From Dehalococcoidia bacterium (GTDB taxonomy: Bacteria; Chloroflexota; Dehalococcoidia; Lucifugimonadales; SHYT01), in NCBI GenBank assembly GCA_009692665.1, contig SHYT01000004.1:62001-126000 (forward strand): a stretch of DNA of 64,000 nt, given 5' to 3'. Position 1 is the first letter of the stretch. The number at the start of each line of letters is the position of its first letter. The notes below the pieces were generated by a model. That model made no database searches. It was not told the DNA's origin and was given only the letters and a program-made list of their open reading frames with translations. The translations under genes and the position numbers were made by a program. This document shows, one piece after another, positions 48,635 to 58,507 of this stretch.

Positions 48635-50902
48635 GTGAGCCAGACCATCCGGTTGATCGCCGATGTTGAGAAAGGCGATATCGCTTCTGTTGGAGGCAAG
48701 GGCGCAAGTCTAGGAGAAATGACGCGGGCGGCCATTCCGGTGCCGCCCGGTTTCGTCGTTACGGCTGAAGTCTTCACCCAGTTTATGCAAACCTCTGGGC
48801 TTGCCGCCCGCGTGCGCGAGTTGCTGGCCGGTCTGGACGTTAACAATGGCAGCGCCCTCAATGACCGCGCTGAGCGCATTAAGAAGCTCATTAATGCCGC
48901 TACTCTTCCCGCCGATGTTGGCGTGGAAATCGTACACGCGTACCGCAGGCTTGGGGGCGGCTTTGTGGCCGTCCGGTCGTCCGCCACGGCGGAGGACCTG
49001 CCAGACGCATCTTTTGCCGGGCAGCAAAGCACCTACCTAAACATCAATGGGGATGACGCGGTGCTCAACGCCGTGCGTGCGTGCTGGGCGTCCCTCTTTG
49101 AGGGGCGAGCCCTCTTTTATCGGGCGGAGAACGGCTTTGACCACAACCAGGTGGCGATAGCCGTGGTGGTCCAACGCATGGTGCAGTCGGAGTTATCCGG
49201 CATCATGTTTACTGCTGAGCCTGTGACGAATGACATGTCCAAAATCGCCATTGAGGCTGTCTTTGGCCTAGGCGAGGCGGTGGTTTCCGGCCAGATTACG
49301 CCGGACTACTATTCCGTGGACAAGAAGAGCCGCAGCGTGGTGCGGCGGGAGATTGCCAAGCAAGACTGGAAGCTGGTCCGCAACCCGGACTTCTCCGCGC
49401 ATCTGGACGAAGCCAACAAAAAAGTCTCCATTCCGGTTGACGACCAGAACGTCCAGAAACTGACAGACAAGCAACTCATTGATTTGGCGCGTTTGGGCAT
49501 GCACATTGAGCAGCACTACGGCCACCCGCAGGACATTGAGTGGGCGTACGAGAACGGCAGCTTCTTCATAGTTCAGAGCCGCCCCATCACCACGCTGGAT
49601 GCCGCGAAGGCACAGCAGCACGAGATCAAGGCTAAGGTATTGCTCAAAGGCTCACCGGCCAGCCCGGGTATTGGCGTGGGGCGCGTCATCATTGTGAAGG
49701 ACTTCACGCAGCTTGAGAATGTGCAGCGCGGCGACGTGCTGGTCACCGAAATGACGACGCCGGACTTTGTTCCCGCCATGAAGCGCGCAGTCGCAATTGT
49801 GACTGACAAGGGCGGGCGCACCTGCCACGCAGCCATTGTCAGCCGCGAGTTGAGCATTCCGTGTGTTGTCGGCACAGAAATCGCATCCTCTACATTGAAG
49901 GACGGCGATTGGGTCAGCGTTGACGGCTCAGCGGGCGCTGTCTACGAGGGCAAGGTAGAGATTGAGCAGACCAATGGCAACGGTGTGCATCCGGTTATGA
50001 AGACCGCCACTCGCATCTACGTGAACCTGGCCGACCCGGAACTAGCGGAGAAAATCAGCCAGCGGAACGTGGACGGTGTGGGCCTGCTGCGTGCGGAGTT
50101 CATCATCGCCAACGCCATCAAGACGCACCCGCGTTATATGATGGACCGCGGCCAGGGTGAAATCTGGCGTGACCAGCTTGCCACCGGCGTCGAGACGTTT
50201 GCGCGAGCGTTCCACCCCCGCCCGGTGGTGTACCGCACCACCGACTTCAAGACGAACGAGTACCGTGGTCTCAAGGGTGGCGAGCAATACGAAGGCCACG
50301 AAGAGAACCCGATGATTGGCTACCGAGGCGCGTCCCGCTACATAGCGGAGCCGGACCTGTTCAAGCTGGAGCTAGAGGCGCTGAAGAAGGTCTGGGAGCG
50401 CTATCCGAACCTGTGCATCATGATCCCGTTCATCCGCTCGCCCAAAGAACTGGCCAAGGTCAAAGACATGATGGAAGCCAGTGGCCTGAAGCGCGAGAAC
50501 GGCCTGAAGCTGTGGATGATGTGCGAAGTGCCGACCAACGTCATTCTGTTGGAAGAGTTCCTGGACGTTGGCATTGACGGCGTGTCCATTGGCTCTAATG
50601 ACTTGACGCAGTTGACGTTAGGCATTGACCGCGACAACGGGCGGTTCAGAGACTCGTTTGACGAACGCGACCCCGCGGTGATGAAGTCGCTTGAGCGTGT
50701 GATCAAGACCTGCGCGTCCCGTGGCGTCTCTTGTTCCATCTGCGGCCAGGCCCCGTCCGATTTCCCAGACCTGACCGCCAAGCTGGTCGAGTGGGGCATT
50801 ACCTCCGTCTCGGTTAGCCCAGACATGATTGACAGGGGCCGAGAGATTGTGGCTGCGGCTGAGAAGCGCGCAGGGAAGCTGCCCGCGCAAGAACTGGCGT
50901 AA
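48635..50902 (+). CDS. ppsA: Phosphoenolpyruvate synthase (PEP/pyruvate dikinase family)
   Basis: This 755-residue enzyme makes PEP from pyruvate and ATP. The N-terminal ATP-grasp domain shows VGGKGASLGEMTRAAIPVPP and FVAVRSSATAEDLPDASFAG. The swivelling domain has the phosphohistidine in KGGRTCHAAIVSRELSIPCV, and the C-terminal PEP-binding barrel ends VSCSICGQAPSD with the catalytic Cys. PEP synthase rather than pyruvate phosphate dikinase is favoured by the length and the RTCHAAIVSRE pattern. GTG start at 48635 behind GGGGGAAC. It is followed by a palindromic terminator and dnaG. Confidence 0.93.
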   Translation: MSQTIRLIADVEKGDIASVGGKGASLGEMTRAAIPVPPGFVVTAEVFTQFMQTSGLAARVRELLAGLDVNNGSALNDRAERIKKLINAATLPADVGVEIVHAYRRLGGGFVAVRSSATAEDLPDASFAGQQSTYLNINGDDAVLNAVRACWASLFEGRALFYRAENGFDHNQVAIAVVVQRMVQSELSGIMFTAEPVTNDMSKIAIEAVFGLGEAVVSGQITPDYYSVDKKSRSVVRREIAKQDWKLVRNPDFSAHLDEANKKVSIPVDDQNVQKLTDKQLIDLARLGMHIEQHYGHPQDIEWAYENGSFFIVQSRPITTLDAAKAQQHEIKAKVLLKGSPASPGIGVGRVIIVKDFTQLENVQRGDVLVTEMTTPDFVPAMKRAVAIVTDKGGRTCHAAIVSRELSIPCVVGTEIASSTLKDGDWVSVDGSAGAVYEGKVEIEQTNGNGVHPVMKTATRIYVNLADPELAEKISQRNVDGVGLLRAEFIIANAIKTHPRYMMDRGQGEIWRDQLATGVETFARAFHPRPVVYRTTDFKTNEYRGLKGGEQYEGHEENPMIGYRGASRYIAEPDLFKLELEALKKVWERYPNLCIMIPFIRSPKELAKVKDMMEASGLKRENGLKLWMMCEVPTNVILLEEFLDVGIDGVSIGSNDLTQLTLGIDRDNGRFRDSFDERDPAVMKSLERVIKTCASRGVSCSICGQAPSDFPDLTAKLVEWGITSVSVSPDMIDRGREIVAAAEKRAGKLPAQELA

Positions 50903-50905
50903 GCA

Positions 50906-50934
50906 GTAGGGGCGGGTTTCAAACCCGCCCCTAC
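50906..50934 (+). terminator. 29-bp perfect palindrome after ppsA
   Basis: GTAGGGGCGGGTTT and AAACCCGCCCCTAC are perfectly complementary (14 bp) around a single C. No T-run follows. It is also a member of the GTAGGGGC palindrome group (46549-46588). Confidence 0.6.
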
Positions 50935-51041
50935 GCGGCTTGTAAAACTAACCAAATTCCACCCTATTCTTCCCTTCATATCGTGCAAAAGCGTACGTAC
51001 AATGGCCCCCAAGGCGTGATATATCCTGCTCAGAGGCCTTT

Positions 51042-52904
51042 GTGACGCTACTAGATGATGTAAAACAGCGGGTGGACATCGTAGAAGTTGTCTCCCGCTA
51101 CGTTCAGCTCCAGCCAGCGGGGCGCAACATGAAAGCGCCCTGCCCGTTCCACACCGAGCGTACGCCGTCGTTCGTGGTGTTCCCGGAGTCGCAGACGTGG
51201 CGGTGCTTTGGCGCATGCGCCACCGGCGGCGACGCCATTGGCTTCGTGATGAAGCGGGAAGACCTGAGCTTTGCTGAAGCGCTGCGCCGTTTGGCAAAAG
51301 ACGTGGGTGTCGCGCTGCCCACGCCGACCGCGACACCCGCCGCGAGCAACCCACTTATCACCGTCAACAAGGCAGCCGCCGAGTTTTACACGCGTTATCT
51401 GCTGGCCGCGCCGGAAGCCGCCGAGATGCGCGCCTATGTCCAGAAGCGCGGCCTCACCAATGACACCATTACCGCTTGGGCCATAGGCTACGCGCCTACT
51501 GAGCCTGACCGCCTTCACCAACACCTGCTGGGGCGCGGCTTCAACGCCGACGTCATGGTGAACGCGGGGCTGGTGCTGCGCGGCGATGACGGACGCACGC
51601 GGGACATGTTCCGTGGGCGGCTCATGTTCAGCATCGCGGACGCTTCGGGGAATATCGTTGGGTTCAGCGGGCGCTCTATGGACGGCAGCAACCCCAAGTA
51701 TATGAACACCACCAAGACGTCGCTTTTTGACAAAGGCAGCATCCTGTACGGCTTCCATCGCGCCGCGGACGCCATCCGCGCCTCCGGCGAAGTGGTGATT
51801 GTGGAAGGCTACATGGACGTGGTGATGCCCCACCAAGAGGGTTTCCGCAACGTAGTGGCCTCTATGGGAACGGCGCTCACGCAGCAGCAGGTGGCTTTGC
51901 TGGAAGGCCTGGCCAAGACGGTGGTGCTGGCGCTTGACCCGGACGCCGCCGGCCAGGAAGCAATGTACCGCAGCCTGGACACCTCATGGCGCATCTTTCA
52001 GCGGCCGCCGAGTGGGCAGACTGGGGGAAGGAACGTCACCTTCCGCCAGCGCGGCATTGAACTGAAAGTTGCGCAGTTGCCGGACGGCAAGGATCCGGAC
52101 GAAATCGTGCTGGAAAGCCCGGACGCGTGGAAGCGGCACATTGCAAACGCCGCCAGCGTGCTGGACTTCCTCTTTCTGAACATGCCCAAACGCCATGACC
52201 TGAAGACCGCCGAGGGGCGGATGGAGCTAGCGCAGAAACTCGGGGGGCTCATTGTGACGCTGGAGCCGGGAGCGCAGGGCCGCTACATGGCGCAGCTCTC
52301 AGCCATCGTCGGCGTGGACCAGCGCACACTGGACCAGGTACTGGGCGTCTCTCGCCAGGCGCTACTCCGGCAAGCAGGCGTGCGCCCGCCGCAACGAGTT
52401 TTGGCGGCTCCTGGAGCTATGCCTTTCCGTGGCGCTCCGGGGAATTCCCTGGAGCGCCACACCCTTGGTCTGCTGCTAAAGACACCGGAGTTACGGGATG
52501 CGGCTGCGGGCCTTGCGCCCGACCATTTCCGCAACGCGGAGAACCGGGAAGTGTTTATAGCCTGGTGGCAGGGGGCTACACTAGGAAAATTGAAATCTTC
52601 GCTGGACCCACTGCTTTTGCCACACTTGGAGACGCTCCTGGACGCGTCGGCTATTCGTGCTTCACTCAGCACCTCTCGCACCGACCTTGCAGAGTGCGTG
52701 TATCGCTTGCAGCAGCGGTTGCTGCAAGAAAAGAAGCATCAAGAGGGCGGGAATTACATCAAACAAAGTGAAGAGGCATCTGCTGAGGGTGTCCAAACAG
52801 GAGTGCCGCCAGAAGCGTTGGCAGTGAATAAAGAGATGGTTGAGCTCTTTAAAGAGCGGCATGAGCGGAGCAACGCCTGGCGAAAGGGGCTGAGGACGAC
52901 ATGA
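51042..52904 (+). CDS. dnaG: DNA primase
   Basis: This 620-residue primase makes RNA primers for replication. The N-terminal zinc-binding domain reads [18 protein letters not shown] then [11 protein letters not shown]. The RNA-polymerase core has [20 protein letters not shown], the TOPRIM segment [11 protein letters not shown] and [14 protein letters not shown]. The C-terminal helicase-binding region is helical and poorly conserved. GTG start at 51042. The stop overlaps the rpoD start (ATGA), the classical dnaG-rpoD coupling of the macromolecular-synthesis operon. Confidence 0.95.
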   Translation: MTLLDDVKQRVDIVEVVSRYVQLQPAGRNMKAPCPFHTERTPSFVVFPESQTWRCFGACATGGDAIGFVMKREDLSFAEALRRLAKDVGVALPTPTATPAASNPLITVNKAAAEFYTRYLLAAPEAAEMRAYVQKRGLTNDTITAWAIGYAPTEPDRLHQHLLGRGFNADVMVNAGLVLRGDDGRTRDMFRGRLMFSIADASGNIVGFSGRSMDGSNPKYMNTTKTSLFDKGSILYGFHRAADAIRASGEVVIVEGYMDVVMPHQEGFRNVVASMGTALTQQQVALLEGLAKTVVLALDPDAAGQEAMYRSLDTSWRIFQRPPSGQTGGRNVTFRQRGIELKVAQLPDGKDPDEIVLESPDAWKRHIANAASVLDFLFLNMPKRHDLKTAEGRMELAQKLGGLIVTLEPGAQGRYMAQLSAIVGVDQRTLDQVLGVSRQALLRQAGVRPPQRVLAAPGAMPFRGAPGNSLERHTLGLLLKTPELRDAAAGLAPDHFRNAENREVFIAWWQGATLGKLKSSLDPLLLPHLETLLDASAIRASLSTSRTDLAECVYRLQQRLLQEKKHQEGGNYIKQSEEASAEGVQTGVPPEALAVNKEMVELFKERHERSNAWRKGLRTT

Positions 52905-54586
52905 CGACGAAGACACGAGCTAAGGAACAAGAGAAGGCGAAGGCAAAGGTTGTTGTAAAGGCAGCGTCCGTGACTGTCAAGGCTACGGTAAAAACTAAAG
53001 TTGCACCACCAACTGCCAAGAAAGTCCAGAGGCTGCCTGAGGGAGGACCTATGGGCGGCGTAGAAGAAAGCGGCGTGGTCATTCATGTACCGACTGCTTC
53101 TTCCGACTTGGATGGCGCGCCTAAGAAAGTAGTCGTCGTAAGGCCTAAGAAAGAACTGGACGTCGCCGTTGCCTCCGATGAAGAGACGGAAGAGGAGCCC
53201 GCTGCGGAAGAAGAAGCGGAGGGGCCGAGCCCTGCTGACCTCATGGAAGAAGAGCCCATTGAGGAAGAGGAAGAGCATGACACCGCGGAGATGGTGGACG
53301 ACCCTGTCCGCATGTACCTTCGTGAGATTGGCCGCGTTCGCCTGCTGACCGCCGCGGATGAGCGCACCCTGGCGCGCAAGATGGAGAGCGCCGTGTACTA
53401 CGACAAGCTTGTGGCTGAGCTTGCCGGCGAGGAAGAACGCCCGGTCCGCGCATCGCAAGTGGTTCTTGAGCTGCTCCGGCGCACTGCTGAGCGGCAGAAC
53501 ATTGCCGCCCAGATAGTCGAGTACCTGGGAACGCCGCGCAAGCAGGTTGCCCCAAAGCTGACGTTGGCGTATGTCACCAAAGACCAGCAGTTCCGTACCG
53601 AAATTGACAGTGCGCTCAAGCTGGAGCTGGTAGCAGCTGTCGCCCCAAAAATCGCGGGGGGCAATCAAGGACTGGCCGCCCCTCGCGTGATTGAGTTCAC
53701 CATTATGACCCGGCTCATACCGGAAGCAGCGGTGCATGAGCTTGGTGAGAACACATTGCTGGAAGTGCTGGGGCAGAAGGCAGAATCCCGGAGCACCCAG
53801 CAGAAACTGTCTGCCATTGAACGCGATTTGCAACGCTCCTTTGAGCGTGTGAAGGCTGAAGGCGAACGCTCCAGGAGGCACCTGGCTGAAGCAAACCTCC
53901 GTCTTGTGGTAAGCGTGGCCAAGAAATACATTGGCCGCGGCATGACGCTGTTGGACCTTATTCAGGAAGGGAACATTGGCCTTATCCGTGCGGTAGAGAA
54001 GTTTGACTACCGCAAGGGTTTCAAGTTCAGTACGTACGCAACGTGGTGGATACGGCAGGCCATCACTCGCGCCATCGCCGACCAGGCCCGCACCATTCGT
54101 ATCCCGGTGCATATGGTGGAGACCATCAACAAGCTGTTCCGCCAGCAGCGCCGTTTGGTGCAGGAGTACGGCCGCGAGCCCACCAGCGAAGAGGTAGGCC
54201 GCGCCCTGGAAGTACCGCCGGAGAAGATTCGCGAGATTATCCGCGTCTCTCAAGAGCCGGTCTCACTGGAGATGCCAATTGGTGAGGAGGGAGACTCCCT
54301 CCTGAGCGACTTCATCGAAGACCGTACGGCCCTTGCGCCGATTGACGCCGCATCTTACCAGCTCCTCAAGGAGCAGGTTGCCGAGGTGCTGGACACGCTC
54401 ACGGAGCGCGAGCGCAGCGTGCTGGAGCTCCGGTTTGGCCTTAAGGACGGACGCAGCCGCACGCTGGAAGAGGTGGGCCGTGCGTTCGGCGTCACCCGTG
54501 AGCGCATCCGCCAGATTGAGGCGAAAGCGCTCCGCAAGCTGCGCCACCCGTCCCGCAGCCGCAAGCTGAAGGACTTTTTGGAATAG
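52901..54586 (+). CDS. rpoD: RNA polymerase primary sigma factor
   Basis: This 561-residue housekeeping sigma factor has a Lys/Ala-rich then Glu-rich N-terminus, [19 protein letters not shown] (region 1.2), [16 protein letters not shown] with [20 protein letters not shown] and [20 protein letters not shown] (regions 2.1-2.4), ENIKE-type region 3, and the region 4 helix-turn-helix [20 protein letters not shown]. An insertion of about 190 residues separates regions 1.2 and 2, as in primary sigma factors. It overlaps dnaG by four bases and is followed by a terminator. Confidence 0.96.
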   Translation: MTTKTRAKEQEKAKAKVVVKAASVTVKATVKTKVAPPTAKKVQRLPEGGPMGGVEESGVVIHVPTASSDLDGAPKKVVVVRPKKELDVAVASDEETEEEPAAEEEAEGPSPADLMEEEPIEEEEEHDTAEMVDDPVRMYLREIGRVRLLTAADERTLARKMESAVYYDKLVAELAGEEERPVRASQVVLELLRRTAERQNIAAQIVEYLGTPRKQVAPKLTLAYVTKDQQFRTEIDSALKLELVAAVAPKIAGGNQGLAAPRVIEFTIMTRLIPEAAVHELGENTLLEVLGQKAESRSTQQKLSAIERDLQRSFERVKAEGERSRRHLAEANLRLVVSVAKKYIGRGMTLLDLIQEGNIGLIRAVEKFDYRKGFKFSTYATWWIRQAITRAIADQARTIRIPVHMVETINKLFRQQRRLVQEYGREPTSEEVGRALEVPPEKIREIIRVSQEPVSLEMPIGEEGDSLLSDFIEDRTALAPIDAASYQLLKEQVAEVLDTLTERERSVLELRFGLKDGRSRTLEEVGRAFGVTRERIRQIEAKALRKLRHPSRSRKLKDFLE

Positions 54587-54637
54587 GCAGGGCAGTGCCC
54601 TGTACCAACATCAAGGCACGGAAGAGCGGAGAAAATT

Positions 54638-54667
54638 AGGAGAGGCAGTCTGACTGCCTCTCCTTTT
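54638..54667 (+). terminator. Rho-independent terminator after rpoD
   Basis: AGGAGAGGCAGTC (54638-54650) and GACTGCCTCTCCT (54652-54664) form a perfect 13-bp stem around a single T, followed by TTT. Confidence 0.9.
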
Positions 54668-54689
54668 ACCCCTCTGGTACACTGGGCGC

Positions 54690-55631
54690 ATGCCTGAAGC
54701 GCCAGACCTCCACGTCATTAAAGAAGTCCTCAACGAAAACCTGAAAGGTGTCGCTATTACGGGCGCGCACGTGCTCCGCCCTAGCGTGCTGCGCTCGATG
54801 GTGAAAGGGGACTTTGTACAGGACATCACCGGCAAAGTATTCCTGAGTTTCTGGCGTAAGGGCAAAGTGCTCGGCTGTGAGCTTGGCAACGCTGCGTCAG
54901 CCGGTGATGCAACCCCCAACGAGTTGGGGATGTCCGGGTTTGGGCCTGCGCGTGGAGCACCTGCGCGGCTGCTGGTCATTAACCCCATGTTGAGCGGCGG
55001 CCTGCAATTCTGCGACCCGAATTCCCGTGTCACCAAGAAGACATTCCTGACGCTGAGCCTCAGCAACGAGTACGAGCTGCGGTACTTTGACGACGACCAG
55101 ATGGGCATGGTCTATTACATTGAGCCGGACCAGCTCTTTGACATACCTAGGCTGCTGGACCAGGGGCGGGACGTGCTGGACATGCCCATGTCGCTGGATG
55201 CGTTTACCGCCGCGCTCAAGCCGTTCCGAGGCGAGATCAAAGGCATCCTCACCCGCGGCGAGTTGGTGTCCGGCATCGGCAACGCGTACGCGGATGAAGT
55301 GTGCTTTGCGGCGGGGCTGTTCCCGTTCCGCAAAGTGACCCAACTGGAACCTGAAGAGGTTGAGCGCTTGTGGCGCGCGGTGTATGCAGTACCCAGGGAG
55401 GCCATACCTATCCTCCGCGAGCGCGTGGGCTACAACATTCATCTGAAGGTGCGGGATTTCCTGAAGGTACACGGGAAGGCAGGCCAGCCGTGCCCACGCT
55501 GTGGCGGACGCATCACAGAAATCCGCGCCAACGGCAGGCTCCACAACTACTGCCGCACCTGCCAGCCGGGGCTCCCTCTTTGGGAACGGGTTGACGGCGC
55601 GGGCGCCACGGACCAAAACGGAGTAACGTGA
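54690..55631 (+). CDS. Fpg/Nei-type DNA glycosylase with an apparent in-frame insertion
   Basis: This is a 313-residue formamidopyrimidine-DNA glycosylase/endonuclease VIII family protein, which removes oxidised bases. The N-terminus is MPEAPDLHVIKEVL (Pro and Glu catalytic, usually MPELPEV). The lysine of the beta-hairpin is in FWRKGKV, a helix-two-turn-helix carries RGELVSGIGNAYADEVCFAA, and a zinc finger CPRCGGRI ... NYCRTCQPG closes it. About 28 residues (66-93, NAASAGDATPNELG...) with a CCCCAAC-ga-GTTGGGG palindrome sit before LLVINPMLSG and look like a recent insertion. Fpg versus Nei specificity is uncertain. A -10-like TACACT ends about 8 bases before the ATG. Confidence 0.83.
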   Translation: MPEAPDLHVIKEVLNENLKGVAITGAHVLRPSVLRSMVKGDFVQDITGKVFLSFWRKGKVLGCELGNAASAGDATPNELGMSGFGPARGAPARLLVINPMLSGGLQFCDPNSRVTKKTFLTLSLSNEYELRYFDDDQMGMVYYIEPDQLFDIPRLLDQGRDVLDMPMSLDAFTAALKPFRGEIKGILTRGELVSGIGNAYADEVCFAAGLFPFRKVTQLEPEEVERLWRAVYAVPREAIPILRERVGYNIHLKVRDFLKVHGKAGQPCPRCGGRITEIRANGRLHNYCRTCQPGLPLWERVDGAGATDQNGVT

Positions 55632-55632
55632 T

Positions 55633-56025
55633 ATGACCGTTGAGACGTCGGTCACTATCGAAAACTCCAACAGCCACGAGGCATTTGACGCGATCTTGGA
55701 CGAGGCGAACGCGCAGTTCTGGATGCCCTTCGTGTTCATCATCGAGCCAAAAGTCGGCGGGTACTTCGCCTTCAAGCGGGAGGCGTGGAAGGAGCCCGCC
55801 ACCGGACGCATTGAAGCGCTTGACCAAAACAAGTCCCTGCGTTTGCATTTCGGCGGCGCCGTGAGCGGCATCGCCACCCTGGAGATTGCGGAGCAACCGA
55901 ACGCCGTGGCCATTACCGTCCGTCATGAAGGCGCCTTCAATGAAGCCGAGTGCCAGGAAATCTGGGACCTCATGTTGGGGCGGCTGAAAGAGTATCTAGA
56001 AAGCCTTGATACCAACCGCGTCTGA
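55633..56025 (+). CDS. SRPBCC (AHSA1-like) domain protein
   Basis: This 130-residue protein has the helix-grip pattern of START/SRPBCC ligand-binding proteins: VTIENSNSHEAFDAILD at the N-terminus, then a beta sheet (KVGGYFAFKREAWKEPATG, LRLHFGGAVSG) and a long C-terminal helix (CQEIWDLMLGRLKEYLESL). It begins one base after the glycosylase stop, so the two are co-transcribed. Ligand unknown. Confidence 0.65.
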   Translation: MTVETSVTIENSNSHEAFDAILDEANAQFWMPFVFIIEPKVGGYFAFKREAWKEPATGRIEALDQNKSLRLHFGGAVSGIATLEIAEQPNAVAITVRHEGAFNEAECQEIWDLMLGRLKEYLESLDTNRV

Positions 56026-56228
56026 CTGTGAATAGCCCACACCCATGTGCAATTTTAAAAGCTCACGCAGCCCGTAACGGCCTGCTATCCGCCTTCTAAG
56101 AGCCACCTTCACCTATGCAGAATGTCTCATTGACGCTCCGCGTATAGATACCGAAGATAGGCCAGTAGTCGTCATCGGGGACTACTCATTGCGGCGTTAC
56201 CTTCAAATCGACGGGGAGGGGTGCTCAC

Positions 56229-56333
56229 ATGCAAGTTATTCGTAAGAACTCGCAAACAGCGGTACAGGCAATGCTAAAGAGCGTCAACGCCGCACAAGCC
56301 GCCGCCGAAAATTCATGCTCGTGCCTCCCGTAG
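56229..56333 (+). CDS. Short overlapping ORF upstream of the hemerythrin gene
   Basis: This 34-residue ORF (MQVIRKNSQTAVQAMLKSVN ... ENSCSCLP) has a strong GGGGAGGGG site 10 bases before its ATG. Its last 19 bases overlap the start of the hemerythrin gene in another frame. The hemerythrin ATG has no ribosome binding site of its own. Either the short ORF couples translation, or it is the native N-terminus of the hemerythrin protein joined by a frameshift. CSCLP near the overlap is followed in the other frame by VESHFVCDF. Confidence 0.5.
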   Translation: MQVIRKNSQTAVQAMLKSVNAAQAAAENSCSCLP

Positions 56334-56875
56334 AGAGCCACTTCGTCTGCGACTTTCAGGTTGACGAGCACCGAGTTATCTCACGCCATCTCCAGCTCTT
56401 GCTGGCGACGGTTGAATCCATCGGCAAGCTTTCAGATGCGGCACTACGTCAACATCTTGGCGACATTTCCTATTTCCTCATCCATTACCTGGTGCCCCAC
56501 ATTCATGCCGCGGACCATGTGCTCTACCCTGCGGCGGCGCCGACAGTTGGCGCCTCAGAAGTTGTAGTGCCTCTACTCAAGGCTGATAATGCTGCAATCA
56601 TTGCACTAGCTCAACAACTGGAAAGCTTCCAATCTCTGGTTTCGACGAAGGCCCCGACGCCGGCGCAACTCAAACTTCTTCGTGGGATTCTCTACAGCCT
56701 CTACATTTGCATGGAAGCCCATATTTCCAAAGAGGAAGCCATCCTGCTGCCGCTCCTGCCCTCACAGCTCACCCCGGAGGAGTACGCGCATCTCCAAGCG
56801 GAGATAGCTAAAGAAGCGAAAAGCGTATCCACTAGCCGCCCCGTCCGGGCGCGCCGCACAGCAGCCTTTCCCTAA
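56315..56875 (+). CDS. Hemerythrin HHE-domain protein
   Basis: This 186-residue, four-helix protein has the pattern DEHRVISRHLQLLLATVE, HYLVPHIHAADHVLYPAA and the C-terminal MEAHISKEEAILLPLL, which supply the H...HxxxE metal ligands of hemerythrin-like domains. Such domains bind a di-iron centre and can sense or carry oxygen or nitric oxide. The C-terminus is a short basic tail. Translation probably depends on the overlapping upstream ORF. No partner gene is recognised nearby. Confidence 0.75.
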   Translation: MLVPPVESHFVCDFQVDEHRVISRHLQLLLATVESIGKLSDAALRQHLGDISYFLIHYLVPHIHAADHVLYPAAAPTVGASEVVVPLLKADNAAIIALAQQLESFQSLVSTKAPTPAQLKLLRGILYSLYICMEAHISKEEAILLPLLPSQLTPEEYAHLQAEIAKEAKSVSTSRPVRARRTAAFP

Positions 56876-57083
56876 AGCTGCAAACTGGTCCAGTCGTGGA
56901 AACCATCGCTGACTCAGGCTTGAGTACGGCTGCGCTCGTCGCGCCCACATATACGCCAGGCGCCGTGCTTACACCGCGGTTGGTGACTCTATTAAGCTGA
57001 GCGGGAATCCGAGTGGACAGGTGCATTCTGCGAAGGCTGTTGGAGGTGAGGCACTGCTCCTCCGGAGAACAAGAACTCACAGA

Positions 57084-58358
57084 CTAGGCCGGTTGCCTTT
57101 GCTTCGGCTTCGGCGCAAAGAGCATAGCAATCGCCGCCAGCACCATCATCACCGCCGCCACCACAAGAATGCTTGTGTAACTGCCAGTCAGGTCAAATAC
57201 GAATGATGCCGCCAGCGGTCCGCCCGCATTCCCCGCCATCTGTATCGGCACGGCCACGCCTCTGATCGCGCCCAGGTGTCTTCGCCCAAAGTAATTGGCA
57301 AAGACAAGGTTGTACATCAGCAGCGCGCTGGCAAAGAATACCCCATAGATCACTCCATACAGTAACGCCAGCGGCAAGCTGTCCACGATGGCCAGGATGG
57401 CGATCGCGACCGCCAGGCCCACGTACGCAATGGCCACCAGCGGTCGCAGGGAGAACCGATCGCAGAGGTACCCTGCAATGTAGGCGGAGGGAATGCCGAT
57501 GAAGCCTATAAGGCTGGCAACCAGCGCTGCCTGCGTGGGCGAAAGGCCCTGGTCCGTCAGCAGCGGCTGCAGGTTGAAGTTGACGCCGGCCGCTGAAAAT
57601 AGGTGCACCGTGGTAATGGCGACCAGAATGTAAAACGCGCGCGTGTGGAGCACCTCGCGGAGGGAGAACGACGCTTCCGGCTCCTCGACCTTTGTCAGCA
57701 CACGCTTCGCCTGCCCAGCAGGGCTGCTGCCATCCACTTTCAGCCCCATGTCCTCCGGCTGCCTGCGCATCCAAATCGCGATGGGAACCACCGTGAGCGT
57801 CAGTGCGAACGCGCCCATGGCAACTACCGCTATCCGCCACCCAAACCCAGATACCAGCGATTGGATGAGGATGGGCAGCCCCGCATTGGCTATTCCGGCT
57901 CCCAGGTTTGTAATGCCAATCGCCCGCCCGCGCTTTAGGTTGAACCACTTGGCAATGGCTATGCCGTCTGCAAGCTGGATGACACCTTGCAGCATCATGC
58001 GCGTGGTGATGAATACGGCATACAACTGCCAAAGCTTGTTGATAAAGCCTAGCCCAATGAGCGCGCCACCCATCAGTAAGAAGCCGCCGACAAGCACGCA
58101 TCTGGTGCCGTACCGGTCGACCAGCGGCCCAATGGCGATGGCGAGCAGCCCACCGGCAAATGTCCCAATTGTGGCGGCGCTTGCGATAGTCGAACGGGGC
58201 CAGCCGAATTCCTGTGTGATGGGCTTGATGAGAATGCTGATACTGGGGTTGAGTTGCACCGTCAGCGCGGTGGATGCCAGTGTCACCAGCCCAATAATGA
58301 CCCAGCCGTAATAGAACCGCGGCGCCGCTTTGCCCGCGTTGGTTGGTGAAACGTTAAT
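57084..58358 (-). CDS. MFS transporter (oxalate/formate-antiporter-like), likely ATT start
   Basis: This major facilitator protein of about 424 residues has twelve predicted helices. TM1 begins FYYGWVIIGLV, the loop 2-3 motif reads GPLVDRYGTRCVLVGGFLL, and the central loop (MRRQPEDMGLKVDGSSP) is cytoplasmic. The pattern is nearest to the oxalate/formate-type family; the substrate is unknown. The first standard start in frame (GTG 58286) lies inside TM1. Upstream the frame is open to a TAG with no ATG, GTG or TTG. An AGGAG (58366-58370) sits seven bases before an ATT at 58356-58358, so initiation at ATT is proposed. Confidence 0.8.
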   Translation of the reverse strand: MNVSPTNAGKAAPRFYYGWVIIGLVTLASTALTVQLNPSISILIKPITQEFGWPRSTIASAATIGTFAGGLLAIAIGPLVDRYGTRCVLVGGFLLMGGALIGLGFINKLWQLYAVFITTRMMLQGVIQLADGIAIAKWFNLKRGRAIGITNLGAGIANAGLPILIQSLVSGFGWRIAVVAMGAFALTLTVVPIAIWMRRQPEDMGLKVDGSSPAGQAKRVLTKVEEPEASFSLREVLHTRAFYILVAITTVHLFSAAGVNFNLQPLLTDQGLSPTQAALVASLIGFIGIPSAYIAGYLCDRFSLRPLVAIAYVGLAVAIAILAIVDSLPLALLYGVIYGVFFASALLMYNLVFANYFGRRHLGAIRGVAVPIQMAGNAGGPLAASFVFDLTGSYTSILVVAAVMMVLAAIAMLFAPKPKQRQPA

Positions 58359-58507
58359 GCGAATGCTCCTAAGGGCAGGGCCTACAACGGCGAAAGAACA
58401 GCCATCAGTCTATCGACAGGACAGGCAGGATGTAAACAGGTAACCGTTGCCATGTGATCGTTATACTGCGTAGGGCAGAGGCAAACGGTTTCTGGAGGTC
58501 GGAGACT

